In this document: piece after piece, positions 33,585 through 44,800 of the stretch
Layout: the number at the start of each line of letters is the position of its first letter
How positions within the stretch are numbered: position 1 is the stretch's first letter
DNA from: Valencia hispanica
Taxonomy: Eukaryota > Chordata > Actinopteri > Cyprinodontiformes > Valenciidae
Reading direction: 5' to 3'
Length of the DNA stretch: 64,000 bases
Assembly (NCBI GenBank): GCA_963556495.2
Contig: OY747703.1
Coordinates: forward strand, 33,715,296-33,779,295
Notes under the pieces: generated by a model
Database searches by the model: none
Seen by the model: the letters and a program-made list of their open reading frames with translations, nothing else
Told to the model about the DNA's origin: nothing
Translations under genes and position numbers: made by a program

Positions 33585-35262
33585 CACAGATCAAATCAAA
33601 TCAAATCAAACTTTATTTATGAAGCGCTTTTCATACAAGAAGTTGCATCACAAAGTGCTTTACAGATTAAAATGACCCCACATAAAACCACCTTCCCTTC
33701 CTACCCCCACAGATTTAAAAGCATGGTCACAGTTATACCCCCCTCCCCCCAACCCATCTCCCATGCACACACACAGTTAAAAGAAAAGGTAAAAAAGGAC
33801 ATTGGGCCGAGTGCAGATGAACCATGCAAGGAAACGCCATCAGAGGAGCCATCTGCCCCGGCAGCAGTAAATTAACAGCACCAGCCGAGGCACTGACACA
33901 GGGCACCCAGTGGAGGCAAGGCCAAGACCCCCACCTCCACCCAAGCTCCACCCGGAGAGCACCCAGGCAGCTACAGCCGACCACCACTCCCGGGGCAGAG
34001 GGCTCCCACAGAGGAAACACTGGAACGGGGATTAAGATAAATTAAAGTATAAAAAGAAACGGTAAATTAATGTGCTAAGATTGAAAAGTAAAACTGATAA
34101 AAATATAATCATATAAAACATCCAAAGCAATTAAACAAACAGTGATAAATAATAATCAGTTAAAAGCTAAGCTAAAAAGGTGAGTCTTGAGCCTGCTCTT
34201 AAAAACATGAATATTCTCTGCAGCCCTGAGGTTCTCTGGCAGCCTGTTCCAGAGGTGAGGGCCATAAAACTGGAAAGACGCCTCGCCATGCTTGTGTGTC
34301 CTGACTTTTGGGGTGACAAGGAGACGGCTGCCAGAGGAGCGCAGAGACCGCGAAGGTTTATATGGTAAAAGCAGTTCAGAGAGATAAGAAGGCCCAAGAC
34401 AATTAAGACACTTAAAAACCATTAAAAGAACCTTAAAGTCGATCCTGAAATGTACGGGGAGCCAATGCAATGATTCTAAGACTGGTGTAATGTGCTCCCG
34501 CCTCCTGGTCTTCATCAGGACACGTGCTGCTGAATTTTGTAGTAGTTGTAAACCTGATATACTCTTTTTGGGAAGACCAGAAAGCAGGGCATTACAGTAA
34601 TCAATTCTACTGGAGATAAAAGCATGCATCAGTGTCTCCGTATTGGCCCGAGACAGAATGGGGCGGACTCTGGCGATGTTCTTTAGTTGATAAAAACCTA
34701 TTTTAGTGATATTTTTTATGTGAGGAATAAAAGTCAGCTCAGAGTCAAAAATCACGCCCAGGTTCTTCACTTGTAAAGAGAGATTAAAAGACAGTGATTG
34801 TAGTTTTGGTAAAAGTTTCTCTCTCTGAGCCTCAGGACCGATGACTAAAACTTCAGTTTTGTCCTGGTTGAGCTGGAGAAAGTTTTCTGCCATCCAGGAT
34901 TTAATGTCTAAAATGCAGTTAAAAAGTGCATCCATTGGCCGTGTGTCATCGGGAGACATGGAGATGTATAACTGTGTATCATCAGCATAACTGTGAAAGT
35001 TAACTCCATGTCTCCTGATGACGCTGCCAAGAGGGAGCATATAAAGGTTAAAAAGCACTGGGCCTAAAATTGAACCCTGGGGCACACCACATGTAATCCT
35101 ATGGACCCTAGAGGAGCAGGTATCTAAACTTACCATAAAAGTCCTGTCTGTGAGATAGGATGTGAACCATTTGTGAACAGCACCAGAGAGGCCGATCTGT
35201 TTTAAACGGGTTAAAAGAATAGTGTGATCCACTGTATCGAAGGCAGCGCTTAGATCCAGATG
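33585..35262 (-). mobile_element. L2 LINE, 5'-truncated, minus strand
   Basis: On the minus strand this copy begins inside reverse transcriptase motif A (LDLSAAFD) at about 35262, runs to a stop at 34156, then has a 3' UTR of about 570 bp ending in AATAAAGTTTGATTTGATTT at about 33585. The GATTT tail repeats and the YADD-type RT place it in the L2 group. It is about 95% identical by eye to the plus-strand copy at 62.9-64.0 kb. The 3' UTR is shared with 30528-31497. This copy is recent and has an intact remaining frame, but lacks the endonuclease. Confidence 0.88.
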
Positions 35263-35337
35263 ATGTGTTACAATATTTTTTTGTACAGTGGTGTTGATGA
35301 TTTCATTTGCTTCCTGTGCCCACATGTGAGCATGCAT
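34156..35337 (-). pseudogene. L2 reverse transcriptase, N-terminally truncated
   Basis: A 393-codon uninterrupted minus-strand frame. True LINE homology starts at HHLDLSAAFDTVDHTIL (motif A) near residue 26; the first 25 residues come from flanking DNA. The motifs in order are GVPQGSILGPVLFNLYMLPL (motif B), FHSYADDTQLY (motif C with both catalytic Asp), WMAENFLQLNQDKTEVLVIG, VKNLGVIFDSELTF, SRIDYCNALLSGLP and FQFYGPHLWNRLPENL, ending in KTHLFSLAFN. It lacks the APE endonuclease and RT motifs 0-2, so it cannot retrotranspose. There are no internal stops or frameshifts, which implies a young insertion. Expression would need outside regulatory sequence. Confidence 0.9.
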
Positions 35338-35546
35338 GCCCTAAAATTTTTCTGCTTCAGCCACCACAGTTGTGGCACTTTCCGATCATTGAGGGGTCTA
35401 GATTTATAAAATGTGTAGAATTTTAATAGTAAGCAGTTGTTACAATTAGTCCAGGTTTTCTGTGTATTGGAGTGGTTTTCTGCCTTGAGTTAGTCTATAA
35501 TACAGCCCCTTTGAAACTCTTTTCACTGGTGTGTTCAGAAGGGAAT
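35263..35546. other. Spacer between the L2 and the inverted-repeat composite
   Basis: Nothing recognised. Confidence 0.4.
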
Positions 35547-35596
35547 GGGGAGCCTAAGTCACGCCCATCTACTTCCGATCCATGGGTCCCCTACTG

Positions 35597-35597
35597 C

Positions 35598-35628
<31 letters not shown>
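35597..35628 (+). repeat. Poly-C/poly-A tract
   Basis: About 22 C residues followed by about 9 A residues, inside the left arm of the inverted-repeat element. Confidence 0.95.
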
Positions 35629-35629
<1 letters not shown>

Positions 35630-35882
35630 TAATGAGTCAATGGAGTGATAAAAGTTATTCTCTGATGCCATTTGAAATGTTCCATAGAATTAACATATGA
35701 TGGTCGTGATTCTTAAAGACACATTTTGATGTTGAGAAAGTGCCAATTTTTGACAGGCAGCAAAAGTTACGTAAGTTTTTGTGTGAAAAGACGTAGTGGA
35801 CTACAACTGAAGAAGAGGAAGAAAAATGGCCATGAGTTAAGAGAGCTTCGCATCCTTCTTCCAGGATGAAGGAAGGAGGATT

Positions 35883-35996
35883 AAACATGGAGAAATCCAC
35901 TATAAATCTGGCCATGTGGAAATTGGCAGCTATGCTGGGGGAGAAGTAGTCTGTTGAGTGAGAGCCCGCGTGCGGGACAAGCTCTACAAGGTCTCG
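35883..35996 (+). pseudogene. Transposon-protein remnant with splice-donor-like end
   Basis: The frame KHGEIHYKSGHVEIGSYAGG continues through EVVC, one stop, then VRARVRDKLYKVS, ending directly at TCG|GTGAGT, a consensus 5' splice site. The pattern YxSGHV...VRAxV...YxV recalls the SWIM-like region of the YqaJ-exonuclease-bearing protein in fish ISL2EU elements. Length and one in-frame stop show decay. The identification is tentative. Confidence 0.35.
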
Positions 35997-36130
35997 GTGA
36001 GTATTTCAAGTGGTAGCTAATGTTAGCTACATGACATCATATATGCGACTTGTGATTTGTAGTGATTTTTATTACAAATTTTTACAAGAAAATAAATCAG
36101 AAATCACATGACAAACAGTCAAAACACATA

Positions 36131-37735
36131 CAGTGGCTTGCAAAAGTATTCAGCCCCCTTGAACTTTTCCACATTTTGTCACATTACAGCCGCAAAGATG
36201 AATCAATTTTATTGGAATTCCATGTGAAAGACCAATACAAAGTGGTGTACACGTGAGAAGTGGAACGGAAATCATACATGATTCCAAACATTTTTTACAA
36301 ATAAATAACTGAAAAGTGGGGTGTGCGTAATTATTCAGCCCCCTTTGGTCGGAGTGCAGTCAGTTGTCCATAGACATTGCCTGATGAGTGCTAATGACTA
36401 AATAGAGTGCACCTGTGTGTAATCTAATGTCAGTACAAATACAGCTGCCCTGTGACGGCCTCAGAGGTTGTCTAAGAGAATGTTGGGAGCAACAACACCA
36501 TGAAGTCCAAAGAACACACCAGACAGGTCAGGGATAAAGTTATTGAGAAATTTAAAGCAGGCTTAGGCTACAAAAAGATTTCCCAAGCCTTGAACATCCC
36601 ACGGAGCACTGTTCAAGCGATCATTCAGAAATGGAAGGAGTATGGCACAACTGTAAACCTACCAAGACAAGGCCGTCCACCTAAACTCACAGGCCGAACA
36701 AGGAGAGCGCTAATCAGAAATGCAGCCAGGAGGCCCATGGTGACTCTGGACGAGCTGCAGAGATCTACAGCTCAGGTGGGGGAATCTGTCCATAGGACAA
36801 CTATTAGTTGTGCACTGCACAAAGTTGGCCTTTATGGAAGAGTGGCAAGAAGAAAGCCATTGTTAAAGGAAAACCATAAGAAGTCCCGTTTGCAGTTTGC
36901 CACAAGCCATGTGGGGGACACAGCAAACATGTGGAAGAAGGTGCTCTGGTCAGATGAGACCAAAATTGAACTTTTTAGGCAAAATGCAAAACGCTATGTG
37001 TGGCGGAAAACTAACACTGCACATCACTCTGAACACACCATCCCCACTGTCAAATATGGTGGTGGCAGCATCATGCTCTGGGGGTGCTTCTCTTCAGCAG
37101 GGACAGGGAAGCTGGTCAGAGTTGATGGTAAGATGGATGGTGCCAAATACAGGGCAATCTTGGAAGAAAACCTCTTGGAGTCTGCAAAAGACTTGAGACT
37201 GGGGCGGAGGTTCACCTTCCAGCAGGACAACGACCCGAAACATAAAGCCAGGGCAACAATGAAATGGTTTAAAACAAACATATTCATGTGTTAGAATGGC
37301 CTAGTCAAAGTCCAGATCTAAATCCAATCCAGAATCTGTGGCAAGATCTGAAAACTGCTGTTCACAAACGCTGTCCATCTAATCTGACTGAGCTGGAGCT
37401 GTTTTGCAAAGAAGAATGGGCAAGAATTTCAGTCTGTAGATGTGCAAAGCTGGTAGAGACATACCCTAAAAGACTGGCAGCTGGAATTGCAGCAAAAGGT
37501 GGTTCTACAAAGTATTGACTCAGGGGGCTGAATAATTACGCACACCCCACTTTTCAGTTATTTATTTGTAAAAAATGTTTGGAATCATGTATGATTTTTG
37601 TTCCACTTCTCACGTGTACACCACTTTGTTTTGGTCTTTCACGTGGAATTCCAATAAAACGGATTCATGTTTGTGGCTGTAATGTGACAAAATGTGGAAA
37701 AGTTCAAGGGGGCCGAATACTTTTGCAAGCCACTG
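36131..37735 (+). mobile_element. Tc1/mariner element, 1605 bp, full length
   Basis: The ends are CAGTGGCTTGCAAAAGTATT on the left and AATACTTTTGCAAGCCACTG on the right, with TA on both sides (36129-36130 and 37736-37737). The inverted repeats are about 210 bp long. Each contains an outer and an inner direct repeat around ATTCAGCCCCCTT (outer 36148-36160; inner 36333-36345, and mirrored on the right), the IR/DR arrangement of fish Tc1 elements such as the Sleeping Beauty relatives, where each direct repeat binds transposase. The arms are still closely matched, so the copy is not very old. The transposase gene inside is inactivated. Confidence 0.95.
36500..37518 (+). pseudogene. Tc1 transposase, frameshifted and active-site mutated
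   Basis: From ATG 36500 the frame runs 264 residues to 37294; the remaining 76 residues are in another frame (37288-37518), so a single-base deletion near 37275 splits the gene. Residues 1-110 form the paired-like DNA-binding region (KSKEHTRQVRDKVIEKFKAG; LNIPRSTVQAIIQKWK) with a GRPPKLTGR hook between its halves. The catalytic core shows D152 (LWSDETKIELF) and D243 (FQQDNDPKHKA). The third acidic residue is lost: the usual PDLNPIENLW reads PDLNPIQNLW, codon CAG at 37330-37332. Two independent lesions mean this copy cannot make active enzyme. Complete fish Tc1 transposases are about 340 residues, matching the sum of the two frames. Confidence 0.93.
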
Positions 37736-37754
37736 TATAATTAGTTATTTAAAT

Positions 37755-38334
37755 TAGGGCTGAAACGATTCCTCGAGTAACTCTTGTAATTCGATTACTT
37801 TGTTTAATTCTTGTCACTATCCATATTGTCACCCAAAACAAACTCTCACCACACATAAGGTATTTATGACAAAGGCTAGGTATGGACAAAACTGCATTCA
37901 GTAGCATATAGATTTACGTGTATACGAATTTAATTAGTTGTACAAATCAATGTTTTCTTTTGTCCCCCACTGTACATCACAGTGGAGCTTTGTCCGGACA
38001 GGCCCCTCATACACTGTGGATGAAGCTGCAGGTTTTACCAACAGCATTTTAAGAACAATCATCACAGACATGCGCCCACTGACCATGATGGAGGACACAG
38101 GATTTAAGGCTATGATACAAGATTTTAATGCCAAATACTACACATTTCACAAATTTAATGGAACAAAGGTACACAGAAATAACAGCTAAAGAGTGTGCTT
38201 AAGGAGACAGATAGTGTTGCACTAACAACAGACCTTTGGACGAGTGTGGCCACAGACTCTGTGAAGTTGAACAAGTTGAAGTTTAGTAAAATAAAAATTC
38301 GATAGAATACTCGATTACAAAAGCTGCATCCCTA
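37755..38334 (+). mobile_element. hAT element, 580 bp, with transposase fragments
   Basis: Left end TAGGGCTGAAACGATTCCTC; right end AGCTGCATCCCTA, an imperfect inverted partner. The flanks are ATTTAAAT (37747-37754) and ATTTCAAT (38335-38342), an 8-bp duplication with one mismatch. It contains pieces of an Ac-like hAT transposase (37974-38265). It lies 20 bp from the right end of the Tc1, inside the ISL2EU-like element. Confidence 0.88.
37974..38265 (+). pseudogene. hAT (Ac/ZBED1-like) transposase fragment
   Basis: The first frame includes ITDMRPLTMMEDTGFKAMIQ and DFNAKY, the conserved segment before the catalytic domain in ZBED1/ZBED4-related hAT transposases. After a frame change comes SVLKETDSVALTTDLWTS, the block with the first catalytic Asp (TTDxWTS). 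Everything downstream, including the C-terminal dimerisation domain, is deleted and replaced by the right end. The zinc-finger N-terminus is also absent. Confidence 0.75.
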
Positions 38335-38487
38335 ATTTCAATTAAGGTATAGCATATGTGTGATTCAGGGCATAAGGCAAAGTGGACCAGAAAATAACTT
38401 TTATTGCTCCATTAACTTTCATTCATTATTTTTTCGGTCAGGGGACCCATGGGCCGCCCGGAAGGGGAGGAGACTTAGGCTCCCCAT

Positions 38488-39621
38488 AACACTGCTTCTC
38501 AGATTTTGGATTTTAAGTTTGATTGCATTTTTCAAACATTTTCAAACCAAATTAAGGCGTCATATCAAATATCCATATCCAAGATTTAATCAGAGAAGTC
38601 ACCTCTGGCAAAGCCTTTGTGTTGCAGCCTGAAGGCTTCACGCAGTGAGAGAAAGAGACCGAGTGGGCATTCATCCTCTCAACTTCTACAGCCTTAATTA
38701 GAAGCCTAATTACACAGAGAAATTGGATGCCATGGGAGAGAAGAGGGAGGAATGGAGGAGGCAAAGAGAGAAAAGATGTCGAGGAGGTGGAGGCGAAGTG
38801 GCGGTGTTGGTGGGGTTTCGTGTTTCAGAGCAGCGGCGGCTCTTAAAAATAACCCCCAGCCTTCCACCACATTCACACGAACACACAGCTAGTCCTCTTC
38901 ACCATCTGACCTGCCAGCGGACCAAAACACAACAGCTGCACAGGCAGCTGAGGCAGGGCTCCCACGCCTGCATCAGTCCCCTCTTATCAAGGCCTCCTCC
39001 ACCTCCATCATGTGTCTCCCTTATTCTTAGGATACGCTCTGTACAAACCTTTTCAGAACATTTTGCATCACCAATGTCTTCTGTCATTATCAATGTACTA
39101 AATTGTGATTGTTCTGACCTTAATAATGAAACAAACAGAACACTGTGTGCAAAAGAAACTTGATACTCTTACTTTTCCTGTGATAAGCTAATACATAGAG
39201 AGAGAAAAAAAGCTTTTAACCAAGCATTTTTCTTAGTCAGAAAATGCATAAGTCATTAAAAACCTATCCACCCTTTTGATAAGTAGTGTTGAACTGGAAA
39301 CTGAAGGAAAATGATACAAAATATTTACAATTTCTTACAAATAAACGTGTAAAGCATGTGCCGTCCCTTTGAAATGAGCCACCTGAAAAATAGCTTGAGC
39401 TTACTGAGCCTGGGTGAAGAGCATCTGTGAACCTCTGTTTTCAAGTCTTGCCACAGATTCCAATGTTGTTCTGCTCCAGGTGGTTAATCTGGGGCAAATG
39501 TTGAAGAAAAGCATGCTCACAACGTTATGCTCCGTCCATCATGTTGCAGAAAGACAAAATGATTTTCCTAGCTCTGTGAAATTTTAGGAAGGGTTTTAAA
39601 TTTTCTTCAGATTTTCTACGT
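38488..39621. other. Spacer, no gene recognised
   Basis: No family resemblance. A purine-rich then CA/CCT-rich stretch at 38720-39010 gives open frames on both strands without domains. Confidence 0.4.
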
Positions 39622-39942
39622 GCTCTGCTGTGGCTAAGTAGGTAGGAGCTCGTCCTGTAACCGGAGGTTCGAGCCCCTACTCTGTCCATCGTGGTAGTTG
39701 TGTCCTTGGGAAAGACACTTCACCTGCCTTGCCTACTGGTGGTGGTCAGAGGGCCCGGTGCCGCCCGTGTTTAGCAGCTTTGCTTCTGTCGGTACCTTCT
39801 TCTGTCAGGGCAGCTGGGGCTACATTGTAGCTTACCATCACCAATGGGTGAATGACTGAATTAATGTAGTGTAAAGCGCTTTGGGGTACTCGAGACTAGA
39901 TAAAGTACTATACAAATACAGGCCATTTACCATTCATTGACA
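39622..39942 (+). mobile_element. V-SINE-like tRNA-derived SINE
   Basis: tRNA-like head with A-box TGGCTAAGTAGGTAGGAG and B-box GGTTCGAGCCC (39666-39676), then the conserved central block GTGTCCTTGGGAAAGACACT, which I know from V-SINE-type elements, then GGTGGTGGTCAGAGGGCCCG and a 3' part GTAAAGCGCTTTGGGG...TACAAATACAGGCCATTTAC. The 3' part is shared with 22353-22450 on the minus strand and the central block with 44673-44800. This is the most complete of the three copies. No target duplication was identified. Confidence 0.82.
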
Positions 39943-42404
39943 TTCACTAAGAACTTGTTTTTAGTTTAGTTTAATTGCTTGTTTTGTTGAATATATTCCA
40001 AGCCATTCTGCCACTGAGTTGTGTGGGAAACATTGTCCCCGCCAGCATGTCCTAGCCCTTCATCTGGGTCTCATCCCGATTAGACCTGGCCAGAACAGTG
40101 CACCAGGGAGTTGTCCTGATAAAACCCCTTAATAACACTAAATACTTGATTAGATTGCGATTGTTGCTTCTTTAAAAGAAATCTTAGAAAAACTACTGCC
40201 AGCTTTAAAGTTCATTCTTTAAATGTTGTGTAGTCCCTGAAAGAACTTAACAGCACCAGTTAAATATTTATTTTATACTCCAGGGCTCCACTGTGGACAT
40301 CTCTCCTGAAGTACCATTCTCATGTTGTTACCATGCCTTTTAAACCTGTCACTACAGCAGGTTTGATTTTCTCTCCTCTCTTAGTCACATTCCCTCTCAC
40401 TTATGTTTCACTTGCACAGCTAAGCTATTTTCCCAGAGCAGTCATGTCTTAATTATGAAGCTCGTCTTTAATGGAAGCCTTGGGTCTCGAAAGACTGATA
40501 TGTCATCATCATGGAAACCTTATTAGGGTCACCAGGAGTGAGCGTTAATGTGGTGTCAGTGTTGGCTCCCAGCATGTGGGACTCATCTTGCTTTCAGCAT
40601 CTTTTAGATGCCGCGAACATGCTGATCTGTCCTCTACTGAGCCACTGGTGAGATTGCACATTAATGTCTTGTAAGAGTGAGGCAAGATGGAGCAACTGTG
40701 AAGACTGGTAATTACTGCCAAGAATTGGTATGATCCACAAGCAAGAGATGTTGCAAATGTGAATGAAATACAATGACTTAAAGCTGATGTAAAGTTTAAT
40801 ACCATTAGCAAGTAAAACTAAGGATGCCACTTACTGCAAAATTCTGCCTTTATATACTGGTAATAAAACACAGAATTAGTCTTTGTTTATTACAGTGAGT
40901 AGAAATACATTTATACGCATGTAGTATAACTAAGAAAATACTCTTCTAACAACAGAAAATAGTTTTCTTGATTAAAATAAGAATTTCAAAAAAAGGTCTT
41001 GGGCTGTAAAACAATCACTAACTCTACCACAGCACAACCATCCTAAGATACTAGATGTTTTCCCATTTTGTTCAACCAATTTGTAAAAGATGTTGTAAAC
41101 TGTCATTCTCCTTCCGAAGTATTGTTGGTTCATCACATACACTCCAATAAAATACAGGGAAGTTTGGGATTTTTAAAAAATGGATACTTACTTTAAAAAA
41201 GTCTTCTGAGTCCAGATGTTGATTTTCTTGAAATATTACAGAACTTTCAGGGGATTGTGCTAATTGATAAGGAATGGGCGGACTGCTGCCTTTTGTTTTT
41301 GAGGGGCTAGTTTAGATTTCCTACTCATTCTTTTTATCAGGACAACAATAGGGATGAAATCTGAAGTGCCTCCAGTTCTTGCCCCCAGACTCAGACATCT
41401 CCACCTCGTTCCAAGATGTATGCTGACTTTTGCTTCTATGTTTTCTAGACCAACATTTCAGTTAGAAGGGAAAATCCGGTAGAGTTTTATTCACAACATC
41501 AGGCCAGTATGCAAATCATTTTAGCCTTTATAATAAAGCTGGACATGGACATAAGTTGACCATGCAAATATCCATGCAAAAAATCCAGTCCTACAGTGAT
41601 TTGTCTTGTCTCTGTCAATGCAAGTGTTTTCAGTTTCTTTCTCTCCCTTCTCTGCTCAGTAATTGCTACTTTTCAGGAAGACTGTAGATCAAAATGGAAG
41701 GTGTCAGTGAAAATAAGAACTAGAGCAAAACAAATACATCGTGTACATAAGGATTTGCTTAAGTGCTGCCGCTGCAGCCTTTCACTCTCCCTGATTGGAC
41801 CTGAGAGAGGACAGCTACTGAGTATGAGAATAAAGGCTGCAGTTTGTCACACATCAGGGATGGTAAGATAAACTTTTCAAGCTGCCTGTGGACCTATTAG
41901 ACCTCAGGCTGTTTGGGTTTACATTAAATTCACATCCTTATTATAATGCTTATCGTACATGTAGCATTATACAGAAGTGAAACTTGAACATCAACACCAA
42001 AATAATTTATACAATATGTTTTATATTTATGTATACAAAACCTGCCGAATTGTTCAATAAAGACCCTAAAGGTATTAATAGCCTGTGCAAATTCTAGTGT
42101 CTGTATAGAGTAAATTATATTTTTTGAAATAAAAAAAATGTTGTTGGGGTTTAGCAGATTTAAATGTTTCCTAATTTATCTGCACATGGTTTAAGTGGAT
42201 GTGTCAACAACTAGCCTCCTTGGAACCCGAAGATAAGTTGGTGTGGTCACTTATTTTTTAAATCTGAAGTGTCAGAGGAGCACTGTAAAATAAACTGTTA
42301 GTTAACCAATAAATTGCACAGAAACCTCCTAAATGCTTCCCTTCCCTGCAGTTATAAAATCCCAAATGCAGCTAGATTTAACACATGGTGCTGACAGCTT
42401 AAGA
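39943..42404. other. AT-rich spacer, no gene recognised
   Basis: No firm coding or repeat feature. Short frames at 40545-40830 (minus) and 41596-41871 (plus) have no known domain. Confidence 0.45.
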
Positions 42405-42850
42405 AACAGCAGTTATCAAACCACTGCTGAAAATGAACAATAGGACAAGTTGCTATTGCAAAATTTCAGCGCAATCTCCAACCTTCCACTCTTCAGCAAT
42501 ATTATTGTGTTAATATTGTGCTTCAAAAGCGCAATAGCTTCCTCATAATGACCAACAGCTTTGATGTCTTTCAGTCCAGTTTTCGTGCTCCCCACAGCAC
42601 AGAGACTGCCCTTGTCTAAGTGTTCAATGACATCCACATAAATACAGACTGTGGTAGAACCACAGTGCTAGTACTGTTGGACCTTAGTGCAGCATTTGAC
42701 ACTGTCAGCCATGACACTATTAAAACGACTTGAGAACTGGGTTGCACTCTGGTAAACTACTTGGCTGATTTGAGTCGTACCTAAAGAACAGAGACTTATT
42801 TGTGTCAATAGGTAGCTTTTCACCGTGGTGGACAGAGGTCACATGCAGGA
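42405..42850 (+). pseudogene. LINE reverse transcriptase relic (L2/Rex1-like)
   Basis: Scattered frames encode GTTATCAAACCACTGCTGAA (the V(I/V)KPLLKK block) near 42410, a CFQSSFRAPHSTETALV-like segment near 42570, then VLVLLDLSAAFDTVSHDTI (motif A) near 42668-42720, and YLKNRDLFVSI near 42780-42810. That is the order of RT motifs 1, 2, A and following in L2-type LINEs. Many stops and frameshifts; the YADD box and the rest are lost. It is an old plus-strand copy. Confidence 0.75.
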
Positions 42851-43884
42851 AGGGGTTGCGTTAACCGATTATTTGACAGTAAAAAAAAAAACTGTGATTG
42901 AAAAATCTGAAGGCCATCTGTCATTTTGACAGCTTGCAATTCCCACCCCTGATCACTTGGTTCAGACGCGCAGAGATTTTCAACTTTACGCACACAATTC
43001 ATGTAACTAATCATGCTTCATGTTCCGTGCCCTTCTATCAACTCTCTGATGTCTTCACAGACCAATGCGAATGCTTTGAGGGCATTGCAAGGGATGCTGG
43101 GAGTTGCAATCCATTCAGTTTGTGGAAAAGGAATCACAACACAAAGCTGCTGAAACACTAAGTTCATTTATAAGCTAAAACACATTTCTTTAGAGTTACC
43201 TTTAATTATTAACACCTGGAATATATTAACACCTGGAATATCATAAACTGTAGTTTGTTTTTCCAACTATTGTTTTTTTCCTTACTTGAAATTTAATGGG
43301 GGGGTTCTTTGGTTGTTTGCTATTTTATTGTTCTTCTAAGTGCAATGTCCAACTCACAACAATAAAAAGAAAACATGGAGTTTTATTCAATGCTGTTATC
43401 CCATTTGGTTCTAATGGTTTTAGATGGACAAACATTGAACCCAGCAATTCAATGAGTCATGGTGGTCATTAAGGCCTGCTCAGATTTCCTGTCAGAACTT
43501 CCTACAACGTATTTGGCAGAAAATTCCTATGATCAAAAGAAAGACACAGCAGTGGAAAATTACAGCAAAATATGGAATAAACTCTTGCTGAATTTAATTG
43601 GATATTTTACTGAACTATAGGCTCAGTTAGCCTGCACTTTGCTACACTGCTTTCTCACTATAAGTTGAAGTCGTTATCCATCGTTTCAAAGCTATTATTG
43701 TATACGTATTGCCCAACAGTAGAGTGGGGCTGCGGCAAATGTGAGTTTTAAGGTGTGCTCCCCTCTGCCCAACCCAGAGCCAGACTCCAGCGTTGCTTCC
43801 TATGAGGTGCTCAATCCTCTTGCTTGTTAATCTCTCTGATTAACAAGCAGAGACTAGATTTTCTGAATCTTGAAACTATGTGTT
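42851..43884. other. Spacer with a small tandem duplication
   Basis: No gene recognised. The 18-bp unit ATTAACACCTGGAATAT(A/C) is duplicated in tandem at about 43208-43243. Confidence 0.45.
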
Positions 43885-44475
43885 CGTTCAAACCAGCTCT
43901 GTTTAGTCCGCATTAATCAAACTCTAATTTGTTTGTCCAGAAAGTCTGATTTGTTTAGGGAGGTGTGATTGTGCAATCAATATTTGATGTGGGCCAAAAA
44001 AGCAAACTGTGGTCAACCTGAAAACCTATATCTGTCATCTTGATTTAAATGAACTCTGTGGTTTGATTGCTTGTGTGAATGCCAAGCGGACTTGGACTGC
44101 TTCAAAAGCAGGAAGCGGACTATAGCGCAGGGCATTCCAGGTAAATAAAACCAAAACAACAACCCTGCCTTGTTCTCTGCTCATGCTGAGCCCATTGCTG
44201 CAATGTATTTGACATATTTGCCAAAGGGAACAGAGCAATCTTAAAACCGCTAAATTCTAATGTCACTCCATGTTTGTTTACATTTCATGGAAAAGGAAGT
44301 GTCCCTGTGTTGAGTGCTTCTTGGTGCAGCGCCACCACAGGCAAGAGGGTAAATATGTTCCTCCCAAGTTTGGTTAATTTGACAAAGTGCAGTGTGAAAG
44401 TGAACTACATCACCTGAAAAAAGCAACAATGTTGTAAATTTGGTCCTCAATTGAACCGGGTCTACCAGACTTAGC
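43885..44475 (+). mobile_element. Second copy of the 14.0-kb DNA-transposon-like repeat
   Basis: The right part GCAACAATGTTGTAAATTTG matches 14600-14625 in the 14003-14660 copy. The left part (GTTTGTCCAGAAAGTCTG...GTCAACCTGAAAACCTATAT) and a GCAGGAAGCGGACTATAGCG block match 59448-59680. No transposase and no clear terminal repeat were found. It is moderately diverged from both relatives. Confidence 0.5.
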
Positions 44476-44672
44476 AGGTTTGAAAACTACCTACGTGTCA
44501 CAAAAGCTGCTGATTTGAACATCAAAATTGTCTTGTGGCAAAAAGAGTATTTTATTTTCAGAAGTAAATATATTATGTACAGGAAATATTGCACTGTTAT
44601 CTTCACAAAAATGGCATGAAAAGTTCTGATAGCAACATTCTCAGGTTACATATGTTGCAGTGCATTGAGGAC

Positions 44673-44800
44673 GGCTGTAGCTCAGTGGTAGAGTTGTCAG
44701 CCTGCAACCCAGAAATTTTGGGTTCGATTCCACCTGCTACATGTCATTGTAAGACACTTCACCTACCTTGCCTACTGGCAATAAATATAAAGCATGCAGT
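44673..44800 (+). mobile_element. tRNA-derived SINE, truncated
   Basis: GGCTGTAGCTCAGTGGTAGA is a good tRNA A-box region and GGTTCGATTCC (44721-44731) a perfect B-box. A shortened V-SINE central block, GTAAGACACTTCACC, and CCTTGCCTACTGG follow. The 3' module is missing. The head could fold tRNA-like, but it continues into SINE body and lacks a paired acceptor end, so it is not called a tRNA gene. Confidence 0.72.

Larger units (their letters stand above)
35547..38485 (+). mobile_element. Inverted-repeat DNA transposon (ISL2EU-like), host of two nested elements
   Basis: Left terminus GGGGAGCCTAAGTCACGCCC; right terminus GACTTAGGCTCCCC. The inverted similarity goes on for over 100 bp, through CCATGGGTCCCCT and ATAAAAGTTATT(C/T)TCTG on both arms. 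The flanks are AT on both sides (35545-35546 and 38486-38487). A 2-bp AT duplication is what I recall for ISL2EU elements, and a coding scrap at 35883-35996 fits that idea. Without the Tc1 (36131-37735) and hAT (37755-38334) it would be about 750 bp, so it is non-autonomous. Superfamily is less certain than the borders. Confidence 0.75.

Noticed and set aside
40060..40130. Weak similarity to the plus-strand complement of the 48.5-kb LINE (CACCAGGGAG...GTCCTGATAAA)
   Set aside because: Only a few dozen bases with many mismatches; could be chance.
44673..44744. A canonical tRNA gene
   Set aside because: A- and B-boxes are good, but there is no paired acceptor stem and a V-SINE-type block follows, so it is a SINE head.
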